38,225 nucleotides of DNA from Candidatus Chloroheliaceae bacterium. GTDB taxonomy: Bacteria > Chloroflexota > Chloroflexia > Chloroheliales > Chloroheliaceae. Below are positions 24,481-32,767 of the stretch, piece after piece (position 1 is the first letter of the stretch; each line of letters begins with the position of its first letter). A program made the position numbers and the translations under genes. The notes under the pieces were generated by a model that was not told the origin of the DNA, did no database searches, and saw only the letters and a list, made by a program, of their open reading frames with translations. Location of the stretch: contig JACAUC010000022.1 of NCBI GenBank assembly GCA_013390945.1, forward strand, positions 1-38,225, read 5' to 3'.

Positions 24481-26340
24481 ATGTTAGCGAGAGTTTTTAG
24501 AATTGGTGTTCCACTGTGGATGGTGGTTTTGTTCTTTTTGAGTTTGGCAGAATTACTTTATTCACCGCAGTTAGCTCAGGCCAATACTTTGCTAACTTGG
24601 CAAGATACTGGTTTACCTGAATTGCCTAACTACTCCGCTACTTGTTTTGATGCTTTGCAACCCAATGTCCTTTTGGTCTCCGAATCCAGAGGCACCAAAG
24701 GAACCTTTGCCTATAATTGGGTGACGGGACAACGCACTCTCTTATATAAAAATGGTTTTGATAACTATTATATTAGTGCTACCTGTAGCGAGAACACGGG
24801 TTTGCTCTTTCAGGGCATACAAGGCCAAGATGATGGTGTACGCTATAGTAGTGCCGACCCACAGGGAGTTAAGGTTGCCTATGTTCCTACCCATCTCGCT
24901 ACCGATGGTACACTTCAAATGTACTCTTTGCGTCAAGATAAGCTGCTTAGCAGCAGCGATGGAGGTTTGACTTGGCTGGAACGAGGTCAACAATTCCATC
25001 CCAAAATTGCTGACTTGTTGGTTTCTGACCCTGATGCCCGTGCCATCTATATTATGGTGGTTGACCCCAACTTGGATACCCACCGGGCAGTATACACCGT
25101 CTATTTTTCACCTGATGTAGGTGCTACGTGGGAGAAGCGTTATTCGCGGGATGGTTTTTATGGGGGGGATGATTGGAGGATTGGTACCTTTGAATTTAGT
25201 TTCTGGACACTAGATGGGCGAGCTACTTCTACCAACACTCTGATGTTGGCTAGTCGTATCCCTGGACGATCTTATGAGAGTGGTTATGAATTATCGCTTT
25301 CCAACGATGGGGGACGTACCTTTAATGAGGTGGGTAAAGTCGGGCCGATCTTTGGTAGTCCAACTTTCCAGCTTTTCCAGAATAGTAACAGTTTCTTCCG
25401 TATCTTCTATAATGGTGTCAAAGATGCTGCCGCCGCTAACCAGCCAGCTTTTGCCCGGTCGGATGATGGTGGCAAGACTTGGCAAGCTTTGAATCTGCCT
25501 GTGAGTTGTCCAATGTTGCTTCAGCCAAAAAATGCGCCCGCCTCTTTTTTTCTGGTCGAATGGGCATATATTTGGTATTCGTCAGATTTGGGCCAAAGCT
25601 GGCAGAAGTTAGCCGAAAATCAGGAAATGTCAAGATCTTGGGGAATCTCACTAAGGTTTACGCCTTATGCTCCTGTCAAATTGTTGGGTTTTAAGGATAA
25701 TCGGACTTATTTGCTTGACCTGCCCGATTTAGGAAAAAGCCAGACTCAGGCGGTTAAAGATAATAACATTCCTAGCGGCAAGTTCTTTGATGCTACCGGA
25801 CATAATCTCTCAGGTGTTTTCAAAGCCTATTGGGAGCAAAATGGTGGCTTGGCGCAATTCGGCTATCCCAAGACCGAGCCTTTCCGCGAGGTGAATCCTT
25901 CGGACGGCAAGGTCTATACGGTGCAATATTTCGAGCGCAACCGTTTTGAGTATCACCCTGAGAATAAGGGAACCAAATATGAGGTCTTACTGGGTCTGCT
26001 GGGCAATCAGCTTACCGAAACTCGCCGAGCTAAACAAGAGCAGCCGTTTCAATCTGTAGCTAATCCCGGCTCGACCGCTCAACTCTATTTCCCCGAGACC
26101 GGGCATACTCTGAGCCTGAGCTTTAAGAAATATTGGGAGCAAAACGGTGGACTGTCGTTTTATGGCTATCCTATCAGCGAAGAATTTCAGGAAATTAACC
26201 CGGATGATGGCTTTACCTACACCGTACAGTACTTTGAGCGGAACCGCTTTGAGTATCACCCTGAGAACAAGGGAACCAAATACGAGGTAATACTGGGCCT
26301 GCTGGGTAACACGTTGCTCAAGCAAAAAGACTGGCTCTAA
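24481..26340 (+). CDS. Secreted BNR/sialidase-like propeller with two repeat domains
   Basis: A signal peptide (hydrophobic about 8-30) precedes a beta-propeller (about 35-425). It has five Asp-box motifs of the S-x-D-x-G-x-(T/S)-W/F type (SSDGGLTW, SPDVGATW, SNDGGRTF, SDDGGKTW, SSDLGQSW), as in sialidases and other BNR proteins. I do not see the arginine triad of true sialidases with confidence, so it may bind rather than cut glycans. Two ~80-residue repeat domains follow (about 430-515 and 530-615), each with ETGHxLS or ATGHNLS, YWEQNGGL, FGYP/YGYP, and YFERNRFEYHPENKGTKYEV; their last ~30 residues are almost identical. An in-frame TTG lies six bases before the ATG, but GGGAG fits the ATG. 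It ends 38 bp from the convergent kinase gene. Confidence 0.83.
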   Translation: MLARVFRIGVPLWMVVLFFLSLAELLYSPQLAQANTLLTWQDTGLPELPNYSATCFDALQPNVLLVSESRGTKGTFAYNWVTGQRTLLYKNGFDNYYISATCSENTGLLFQGIQGQDDGVRYSSADPQGVKVAYVPTHLATDGTLQMYSLRQDKLLSSSDGGLTWLERGQQFHPKIADLLVSDPDARAIYIMVVDPNLDTHRAVYTVYFSPDVGATWEKRYSRDGFYGGDDWRIGTFEFSFWTLDGRATSTNTLMLASRIPGRSYESGYELSLSNDGGRTFNEVGKVGPIFGSPTFQLFQNSNSFFRIFYNGVKDAAAANQPAFARSDDGGKTWQALNLPVSCPMLLQPKNAPASFFLVEWAYIWYSSDLGQSWQKLAENQEMSRSWGISLRFTPYAPVKLLGFKDNRTYLLDLPDLGKSQTQAVKDNNIPSGKFFDATGHNLSGVFKAYWEQNGGLAQFGYPKTEPFREVNPSDGKVYTVQYFERNRFEYHPENKGTKYEVLLGLLGNQLTETRRAKQEQPFQSVANPGSTAQLYFPETGHTLSLSFKKYWEQNGGLSFYGYPISEEFQEINPDDGFTYTVQYFERNRFEYHPENKGTKYEVILGLLGNTLLKQKDWL

Positions 26341-26378
26341 CGCTGGTTATAGCCTAGGGTGGTTTGTCTCAGGGAGGG

Positions 26379-29300
26379 CTACCGGACCGAAGTTACTACC
26401 AAATCTTTTACTTCGGCCAGTAGTCGTTCATAGCTGTAGGAACCTTTTTGTAACACTTGAGTTACACTTCCATTCAATAGTTCGCGTTCCTCTGAAGTTA
26501 GGTCTTTTGCCGTAGTTACTATTACCGGAATGGAGCGCCAATCCTTATGTTGCCGCAACTCGCGGACAAACTCGAAACCGTCCATTTGTGGCATCATCAA
26601 ATCTAGCAGGATTAGACCTGGTATTTGCTCACGTATTTGTTGCAAGCCGATTAAACCATTTTCGGCTTCGCGCACCCGCCAACCTTCGCGCTCCAGCATT
26701 TTCCGCATCATATCTCGCGTGGCCGGGTCATCTTCTACCAGCAAAACCGAATCATCTCCTTCAGGTCGTTGGTGTTTCTTCAGGACGGCTACAAGATGCT
26801 CCCGGTCTACTGGTTTGGTCACATAGTCGGCGGCTCCTAGGGCATAGCCCATCGTCTTTTCATCTACCATCGTGGTCATTACTACAGGAATCTCGGCTAG
26901 TTCCGGGTTGGCTTTCAAGGCTGCCAATACCTGCCAGCCATCTCCACCGGGCATTATCACATCGAGGGTAATAACATTGGGTCGCAGTTCTTGGGCCAAA
27001 CGCAGACCCTCCACCCCATTCTCCGCACAAAAAACTTCAAAACCATTTTCTCTCAGATAACGTTGCAACAATTCACGTGCTTTGGGGTCATCGTCTACTA
27101 CCAGCACCACGTTTCCAGTGCGTACTCCGGCTACTTTAGTGGTTGACTCCTTTTGGATAGGAGGTGTTACCAGTGGCTCTTTGCTCTTGGGGTCTTTTAC
27201 TTGGGTCGGGATGTGCATGATAAAAGTAGTTCCTTTCCCTGCTTCGCTCTCCACCGTTACATCACCTCCCATCATCTGACAAAAACGCCGCGTAATAACT
27301 AAACCCAACCCTGTACCACCAAACTTGCGCGTAGTTGAAGCGTCGGCTTGCGAAAAAGCCTGAAAGAGCTTACCCATTTGCTCAGGGGTTATCCCAATTC
27401 CCGTGTCCGAAACCCGAAACTCTACAAACAATGCCTCCCCTTCTGTAGGAAGCGGTTCTGTCCGGTGAAGCGGCTCTATCCGGTAACTTACCTGTCGTGC
27501 TTCCAGCGTAATTGTGCCATGCTCGGTAAATTTGGAGGCATTACTGAGCAGGTTAAAGAGGTTTTGGCGTACCTTCGTCATATCGGCGTGGATTGATCCT
27601 AACTGTGGGTCAGTTTGCACTACCAGTTGATTTGCCTTCTTCTCCACTAGTGGTTGGACAGTGCTGACTACCTCTTGGAGTAGGGTCGAAACCTCAAAAG
27701 TTTCAAGGTAAAGATCCATCTTCCCGGCCTCAACTTTGGAGAGGTCAAGGACATCATTTATCAGCATTAGCAGGTGTCTACCAGCGGAATGGATTTTTTT
27801 CAAATCGGCGGCAAAAGCATCTTGACCCTGATCTTCGGCATCTTCTTGTAGCATCTCGCTATAGCCGATAATAGCATTGAGTGGAGTACGTAGTTCGTGG
27901 CTCATATTGGCAAGGAAACTACTCTTGGCATAATTGGCTAATTCTGCCGCTTCCTTGGCTTCCTGTAGTTTCTCCTCGGTTCGTTTGCGGATTGTAATAT
28001 TGCGGAAGATAGATTGTAAAACTGGCTCCCCCCTATAGGCTACTGGTATAGTGGCGATCTCAAAATCTAAAATCTGCCCTTCATTATCAACTAACCGACT
28101 TTCAAACAAGCTCACCTGATCTCCTCTAAAGGTTGGAAAATAATCTGTAGGAAGCGGCTCAGTCCGGTGATCCGTAGGAAGCGGCTCAATCTGGTGATTT
28201 GCCCATTGCCCAAACTGCTCTTTTACGGTTTCACGATTAGTGGGATGTATAAATGCTGCCAGTGGTTTTCCCACAAGGTTTTCAAAACTGGTCAAGCCTA
28301 GCAGGGCTGTCCCGGCACTATTGATAAAAATAATCAAACCCTCACTATGCACTATAATAACATCCGGTGAAAGTTCTACCAATTGGCGGTAGCGTTCTTG
28401 ACTCTCTTGCTGCTCTCGTTGCGAGTCTTCTAGTGCTTTTAGCATGGTGTTGATCGTACCACCTAAGTTAGCTAGTTCATCTCTTCCGATTGCTCTTACC
28501 CGAATTGAAAGATCATTGTTTGAGCCGATTTTGCCAACATCGCTATTGAGATGAGCTAACCGGGCCAAAAATATTTTTTCTAAAAGCAAGATGGTTACTA
28601 TACCAAAGACCAGTCCCACCACCACTAGCGAGATTACTAGATATTGCAGGCTAGTCTGACCTTGATGGTAGATTGTTCGGGGCATATCTACTCGCCAGAG
28701 CAAGGCGGGTTCTCCATAAATGTCTTTTAGCAGACCATACCCCGCGATAGTTTTTTCGGAAAGAGGCTGTACCAACAAAGGAGCTTTTTCGGAAAGGGGT
28801 AGGGCAGTGCGGGCGGTCTGAAAATCTGGGGGCAGTTGGTTATATACAAACGGGTAAGCAGTGATAGAAGTATGTGTTCGGCTGGCTAATTGCTTAATGA
28901 CACTCTCATTTAGGTAGCGTCCTATAATCATGGTTCCGCGACTAGAACTATTTCCACTACTATTAAGAATGGGCCGGGCTACCACTATCAAAGGATTTTC
29001 AGGTAACATTATCAGACCTGCTAGGCTGTTAATTGAACTGGGCTGCTGCAAAAAGAGACCATCCCAATTAAGATATTGGTTTAAGCCTTTAGGTAGAGGT
29101 GCTTTCTTTCCGCTATTCAAATCAAAGCCCGTGCCGAAAATCACACGTCCGGTTGAATCGGCTATTAGCACCAAATTGAACTTCAAGCGGCTAAAGGTGC
29201 TATCCGCAAAATTGTTAGTTAGGTACTCCTTGTTGCCATCCTCCACAAAGGCATAGGTGTCATCCCATTCCGCCCAATCTATAGCCATAAGGTTTAAATT

Positions 29301-29474
29301 AACAATATCTTCGGTGAGGGCATCGTTAATTCGGGCTAGGTTATCTTTTACTTCCCGTTCTTCCAAACTGGCAAAACCACCCAGCAAGATATTTGATAAA
29401 GTAGCGTAGAGTGCCATAATCAGGGCAATCAGCGTTAGAGAGATAATAAGTAAGGTTTTTTTTCGTAGTGACAT
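26379..29474 (-). CDS. Membrane hybrid histidine kinase: CHASE4-HAMP-PAS-HisKA-HATPase-REC-REC
   Basis: A membrane sensor kinase of 1031 residues. A first membrane helix (about 7-30) and a second near 275-300 flank an extracytoplasmic CHASE4-like sensor ([20 protein letters not shown], 62-81). A HAMP, a PAS domain (about 360-500), HisKA with H526 in [12 protein letters not shown], and an HATPase domain ([15 protein letters not shown]) follow. Two receivers have D838 (TLDVIMP) and D958 (LLDLMMP). Short in-frame repeats encoding RTEPLPT-like peptides interrupt the PAS (about residues 426-444) and the ATPase domain (about 663-678); the latter insertion lies in a loop between conserved boxes. AAGGAT lies eight bases before the ATG. 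No response regulator with a DNA-binding domain is adjacent. Confidence 0.92.
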   Translation of the reverse strand: MSLRKKTLLIISLTLIALIMALYATLSNILLGGFASLEEREVKDNLARINDALTEDIVNLNLMAIDWAEWDDTYAFVEDGNKEYLTNNFADSTFSRLKFNLVLIADSTGRVIFGTGFDLNSGKKAPLPKGLNQYLNWDGLFLQQPSSINSLAGLIMLPENPLIVVARPILNSSGNSSSRGTMIIGRYLNESVIKQLASRTHTSITAYPFVYNQLPPDFQTARTALPLSEKAPLLVQPLSEKTIAGYGLLKDIYGEPALLWRVDMPRTIYHQGQTSLQYLVISLVVVGLVFGIVTILLLEKIFLARLAHLNSDVGKIGSNNDLSIRVRAIGRDELANLGGTINTMLKALEDSQREQQESQERYRQLVELSPDVIIVHSEGLIIFINSAGTALLGLTSFENLVGKPLAAFIHPTNRETVKEQFGQWANHQIEPLPTDHRTEPLPTDYFPTFRGDQVSLFESRLVDNEGQILDFEIATIPVAYRGEPVLQSIFRNITIRKRTEEKLQEAKEAAELANYAKSSFLANMSHELRTPLNAIIGYSEMLQEDAEDQGQDAFAADLKKIHSAGRHLLMLINDVLDLSKVEAGKMDLYLETFEVSTLLQEVVSTVQPLVEKKANQLVVQTDPQLGSIHADMTKVRQNLFNLLSNASKFTEHGTITLEARQVSYRIEPLHRTEPLPTEGEALFVEFRVSDTGIGITPEQMGKLFQAFSQADASTTRKFGGTGLGLVITRRFCQMMGGDVTVESEAGKGTTFIMHIPTQVKDPKSKEPLVTPPIQKESTTKVAGVRTGNVVLVVDDDPKARELLQRYLRENGFEVFCAENGVEGLRLAQELRPNVITLDVIMPGGDGWQVLAALKANPELAEIPVVMTTMVDEKTMGYALGAADYVTKPVDREHLVAVLKKHQRPEGDDSVLLVEDDPATRDMMRKMLEREGWRVREAENGLIGLQQIREQIPGLILLDLMMPQMDGFEFVRELRQHKDWRSIPVIVTTAKDLTSEERELLNGSVTQVLQKGSYSYERLLAEVKDLVVTSVR
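27443..27487. repeat. In-frame short repeat in the kinase ATPase domain
   Basis: A full unit (27443-27468, CTGTAGGAAGCGG...) and a truncated second unit (27469-27487) of the same family as at 28145-28198. It is read as [11 protein letters not shown] on the minus strand. Confidence 0.75.
28145..28198. repeat. In-frame 27-bp tandem repeat in the kinase PAS domain
   Basis: Two 27-bp units (28145-28171 and 28172-28198), each containing GTAGGAAGCGGCTCA, differ at three positions. On the coding strand they give two [13 protein letters not shown] peptides. The same unit is found in a different domain of the same gene. Confidence 0.85.
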
Positions 29475-29847
29475 CGGATTTATCCTTTAGCTACCTCCAG
29501 CAAAGTTTTAACCACACGGTTAAACGCGGAACGGGTAGTTGATAGATTAAGTAATCGGGAATAGTCGGGAACCACTTTTCCCACTAAATAATACCATAAA
29601 ACTCTGATTCACTGGCGCATATGCTTTAGCTTGTAAATAGGTAGGGGTTTATTGAACAACCAGTTGACCCAGTTTACATAAACCGACCGTAAACTGACCG
29701 CAAACTGGTTTCAGAGTGGGCGTATGCAAATACACCCGCCGTAGGCTGGTCTCCTTTTGGGCGTATGCAATACACCCCTACCCCGAATTTGGTACAATCT
29801 AAATAAATCAGCGTAACAACAGAGCTATTAAAAAGGAGATTTGTAGT
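29475..29847. other. Divergent intergenic region with repeat copy B
   Basis: Between the kinase and the first NHL gene. Most of it is an enlarged copy of the dispersed repeat. A TACAAT at 29793-29798 is the only -10-like box for the NHL gene and lacks a -35. No gene is supported. Confidence 0.5.
29641..29781. repeat. Dispersed palindromic repeat, copy B (expanded)
   Basis: It starts with GTAGGGGTTTATTGAA (29641) and ends with a GGGCGTATGCAATACACCCC stem and CCCCTAC (29775-29781), as in copy C. The middle has grown to 141 bp: a duplicated GGGCGTATGCAAATACACCC stem and an extra palindromic segment built from GTTTAC/GTAAAC and CAGTT/AACTG units. One arm has a point change that weakens pairing. 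Confidence 0.7.
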
Positions 29848-30218
29848 ATGCGTAGTCTTTCTATAGGTCAGGTTGAGCGGCGGATTGTTCAGGCTCTTAG
29901 GCCGACCAGTGGCTTAGCGGCTGGTCTACTTTTGCTTACGGTTTTCCTTAGCGGGATTAGCCCCTCCTTGGCTGCCGAGGATAGCCGTCATTTTCCCGAA
30001 ACGGGCAAAACCTTGTCGGGCAAGTTCTTGCAGTATTGGCAGACCAACGGTGGCCTAGCGGTCTACGGCTATCCGATTACCGAGGCCCAGAACGAGGTAG
30101 ACCCCGAAACGGGTAAAACCTTTCTCACGCAATGGTTTGAGCGCAACCGCTTTGAACTCCACCCCGAAAACGCCGGGACTAAGTACGAGGTTTTACTAGG
30201 CTTATTAGGCAAAGATCT
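29821..30218 (+). repeat. 398-bp block identical to 32370-32767
   Basis: From 27 bp before the start codon to codon 124 of the first NHL gene, the sequence is identical to the same part of the second NHL gene, 2549 bp away. Similarity falls off beyond it. It includes the ribosome site, signal peptide and first repeat domain. Confidence 0.92.
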
Positions 30219-32247
30219 ACGTCGGGATGCCTTATTCGTTGACCCCGATTTCCAACGGGCCGAGGTTTTGCAGGATACGGCCTTTCCCAAAGAGCAGCAG
30301 GTCTTTTTTCCAGAAACAGGCCACAATGTCCGTTTTGGTTTTCTGGATTATTGGCAAAAGAACGGTGGTTTGGAACGCTTTGGCTATCCGATTGCAGAAG
30401 AACATTCCGAGGTTGACTCCGAAACGGGCAAGACCTTTGTGATGCAGTGGTTTGAGCGAGCCAGATTTGAATACCATCCTGAAAATAAAGCTCCTTACAA
30501 CATTTTGCTAGGGTTATTGGGCAACCAACTTAAAGACCCTAAAACCAAGATCTCGTATGTTTGGAAAATTGGCGGAATAAGCCCCTTTAGTCTAAATAAA
30601 CCCGCTGGTATAGCCCTAGATGGAGAGGGCAATGTCTATGTGGCTGATAGCACAAACTATCGTATCCAGAAATATGATAATCAAGGCCATTTTCTGACCA
30701 AATGGGGTAGCTATGGCAGTGGTAATGGAGAGTTCAATTCCCCTAATGGATTGGCAGTGGATCACCAAGGTAATGTCTATGTTATAGACGTAGGAAACCA
30801 TTGTGTCCAGAAGTTTGACAGTAGTAGCAAATTCCTAACCAAATGGGGTAGTGAGGGTGAAGGCGATGGGCAGTTCACCGCCCCTAATGGAGTGGTAGTG
30901 GATCGCCAAGGTAGTGTCTATGTCTCTGACTTTTTGAATGGTCGTATCCAGAAGTTTAGCAATAACGGTAAGTTCCTAACCAAATGGGGTACCCATGGCA
31001 AAGGTGAGGGAGAGTTTATTGCCCCTGTTGGGATGGCATTGGATCCACAGGGCAATCTTTATGTCGCTGACATCGGCAGTAGTCGTATTGAGAAGTTTGA
31101 CAATAGTGGCAAGTTCCTGACCCAATGGGGAAGTGCAGGCAAAGGTGAGGGACAATTCGGGTTCTTAAGCCCTTTTGGAGTAGCAGTGGATGCACAAGGT
31201 AATCTCTATGCTACTGACAATGACAATAATCGTATCGAGAAGTTTGATAGTGGTGGCAAATTTCTAGGCCAATGGGGTAGTGTTGGCATTGGTGAGGGAC
31301 AGTTCCATGCCCCTAATGGATTGGCAGTGGATTTACAGGGCAATCTTTATGTTATTGACTTTGGTAATAATCGTATCGAAAAGTTTGACAATAGCGGCAA
31401 ATTTCTGACCCAATGGGGTGGTGTGGGCATTGGTGAGGGACAGTTCCGTGCGCCTAATGGATTGGCCTTGGATCTACAGGGCAATCTTTATGTCTCTGAT
31501 ACCTACAATAATCGTATTGAGAAGTTTGATAGTAGCGGCAAGTATCTAACCAAATGGGGAAGTGAAGGCAAAGGTGAGGGACAATTCAGTAGTCCTGTTG
31601 GATTGACAGCGGATCTACAGGGCAATCTTTATGTCATTGACTTTGGTAATAGCCGTATCGAAAAGTTTGACAGTAGTGGTAAGTACCTAACCAAATGGGG
31701 AAGTGAAGGCAATGGTGATGGAGCGTTTCTTCGCCCTGATGGTGGGTTGGCAGTGGATAGTCAGGGCAATGTGTATGTCGCTGACAGTGGCAATAATCGT
31801 ATCGAGAAGTTTGATAGTAGTGGCAAATTTTTGACCAAATGGGGCAATTCTGGTAAGGGTGATGGAGAATTTCTTCACCCTGTTGGGTTGGCAGTGGATA
31901 GTCAGGGCAATGTGTATGTCGCTGACGAGGGCAATCATCGTGTCCAGAAGTTTGACAGTAGCGGCAAGTTTCTGACCAAAATCGGTAGCAATGGTGTCGG
32001 TGATGGGGAGTTAAGTTACCCTAAAGGAGTGGCAGTGGATAGTCAGGGCAATGTTTATGTCGCCGATAGTGGCAATAATCGTATCGAGAAGTTTGACAGT
32101 AGTGGCAAATTTTTGATCAAATGGGGCAATTCTGGCAAAGGTGATGGCGAATTCAATTTCCCTCTTGGAGTGGCAGTAGATGTACATAGCAATGTTTTTG
32201 TCCTTGAAAGTAGCAATGCTCGTGTCCAAAAATTCTGGCAGCGTTAG
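29848..32247 (+). CDS. Secreted NHL-repeat propeller with two N-terminal repeat domains (paralogue 1)
   Basis: A signal peptide (hydrophobic about 22-42, cleavage after SLAA) is followed by two ~80-residue repeat domains (about 47-127 and 152-231), of the same kind found in the hydrolase and the BNR protein, here at the N-terminal end. Twelve NHL units of ~47 residues follow (about 245-799), each reading close to GLAVDxQGNLYVxDxxNNRIEKFDSSGKFLTKWGS with a GxGDGxF turn. Twelve units would make two six-bladed propellers. NHL domains bind proteins, RNA or carbohydrate; nothing catalytic is seen. AAGGAG lies nine bases before the ATG. The upper blades are so alike in DNA that recombination between them is likely. 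Confidence 0.87.
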   Translation: MRSLSIGQVERRIVQALRPTSGLAAGLLLLTVFLSGISPSLAAEDSRHFPETGKTLSGKFLQYWQTNGGLAVYGYPITEAQNEVDPETGKTFLTQWFERNRFELHPENAGTKYEVLLGLLGKDLRRDALFVDPDFQRAEVLQDTAFPKEQQVFFPETGHNVRFGFLDYWQKNGGLERFGYPIAEEHSEVDSETGKTFVMQWFERARFEYHPENKAPYNILLGLLGNQLKDPKTKISYVWKIGGISPFSLNKPAGIALDGEGNVYVADSTNYRIQKYDNQGHFLTKWGSYGSGNGEFNSPNGLAVDHQGNVYVIDVGNHCVQKFDSSSKFLTKWGSEGEGDGQFTAPNGVVVDRQGSVYVSDFLNGRIQKFSNNGKFLTKWGTHGKGEGEFIAPVGMALDPQGNLYVADIGSSRIEKFDNSGKFLTQWGSAGKGEGQFGFLSPFGVAVDAQGNLYATDNDNNRIEKFDSGGKFLGQWGSVGIGEGQFHAPNGLAVDLQGNLYVIDFGNNRIEKFDNSGKFLTQWGGVGIGEGQFRAPNGLALDLQGNLYVSDTYNNRIEKFDSSGKYLTKWGSEGKGEGQFSSPVGLTADLQGNLYVIDFGNSRIEKFDSSGKYLTKWGSEGNGDGAFLRPDGGLAVDSQGNVYVADSGNNRIEKFDSSGKFLTKWGNSGKGDGEFLHPVGLAVDSQGNVYVADEGNHRVQKFDSSGKFLTKIGSNGVGDGELSYPKGVAVDSQGNVYVADSGNNRIEKFDSSGKFLIKWGNSGKGDGEFNFPLGVAVDVHSNVFVLESSNARVQKFWQR

Positions 32248-32369
32248 CTTTTTCTAACCAATCGCAGGGCGGGTTATCTCAATCCTTGGTAGGAGGAATT
32301 TCTAATTCCGAGATGTAGGTTTAATAACAGAGGCTTGTTATTCCAATCCGCCTGTAATAACCTAGCATT

Positions 32370-32767
32370 AGAGCTATTAAAAAGGAGATTTGTAGTATGC
32401 GTAGTCTTTCTATAGGTCAGGTTGAGCGGCGGATTGTTCAGGCTCTTAGGCCGACCAGTGGCTTAGCGGCTGGTCTACTTTTGCTTACGGTTTTCCTTAG
32501 CGGGATTAGCCCCTCCTTGGCTGCCGAGGATAGCCGTCATTTTCCCGAAACGGGCAAAACCTTGTCGGGCAAGTTCTTGCAGTATTGGCAGACCAACGGT
32601 GGCCTAGCGGTCTACGGCTATCCGATTACCGAGGCCCAGAACGAGGTAGACCCCGAAACGGGTAAAACCTTTCTCACGCAATGGTTTGAGCGCAACCGCT
32701 TTGAACTCCACCCCGAAAACGCCGGGACTAAGTACGAGGTTTTACTAGGCTTATTAGGCAAAGATCT
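32370..32767 (+). repeat. 398-bp block identical to 29821-30218
   Basis: Second member of the identical block; the first difference is at 32768 (G against A), a synonymous change. It covers the leader, signal peptide and the first repeat domain of the second NHL gene. Confidence 0.92.

Noticed and set aside
24475..26340. BNR protein as a true exo-sialidase
   Set aside because: Asp-boxes are clear but the catalytic arginine triad and Tyr/Glu pair could not be identified with confidence, so only a sialidase-like propeller is claimed.
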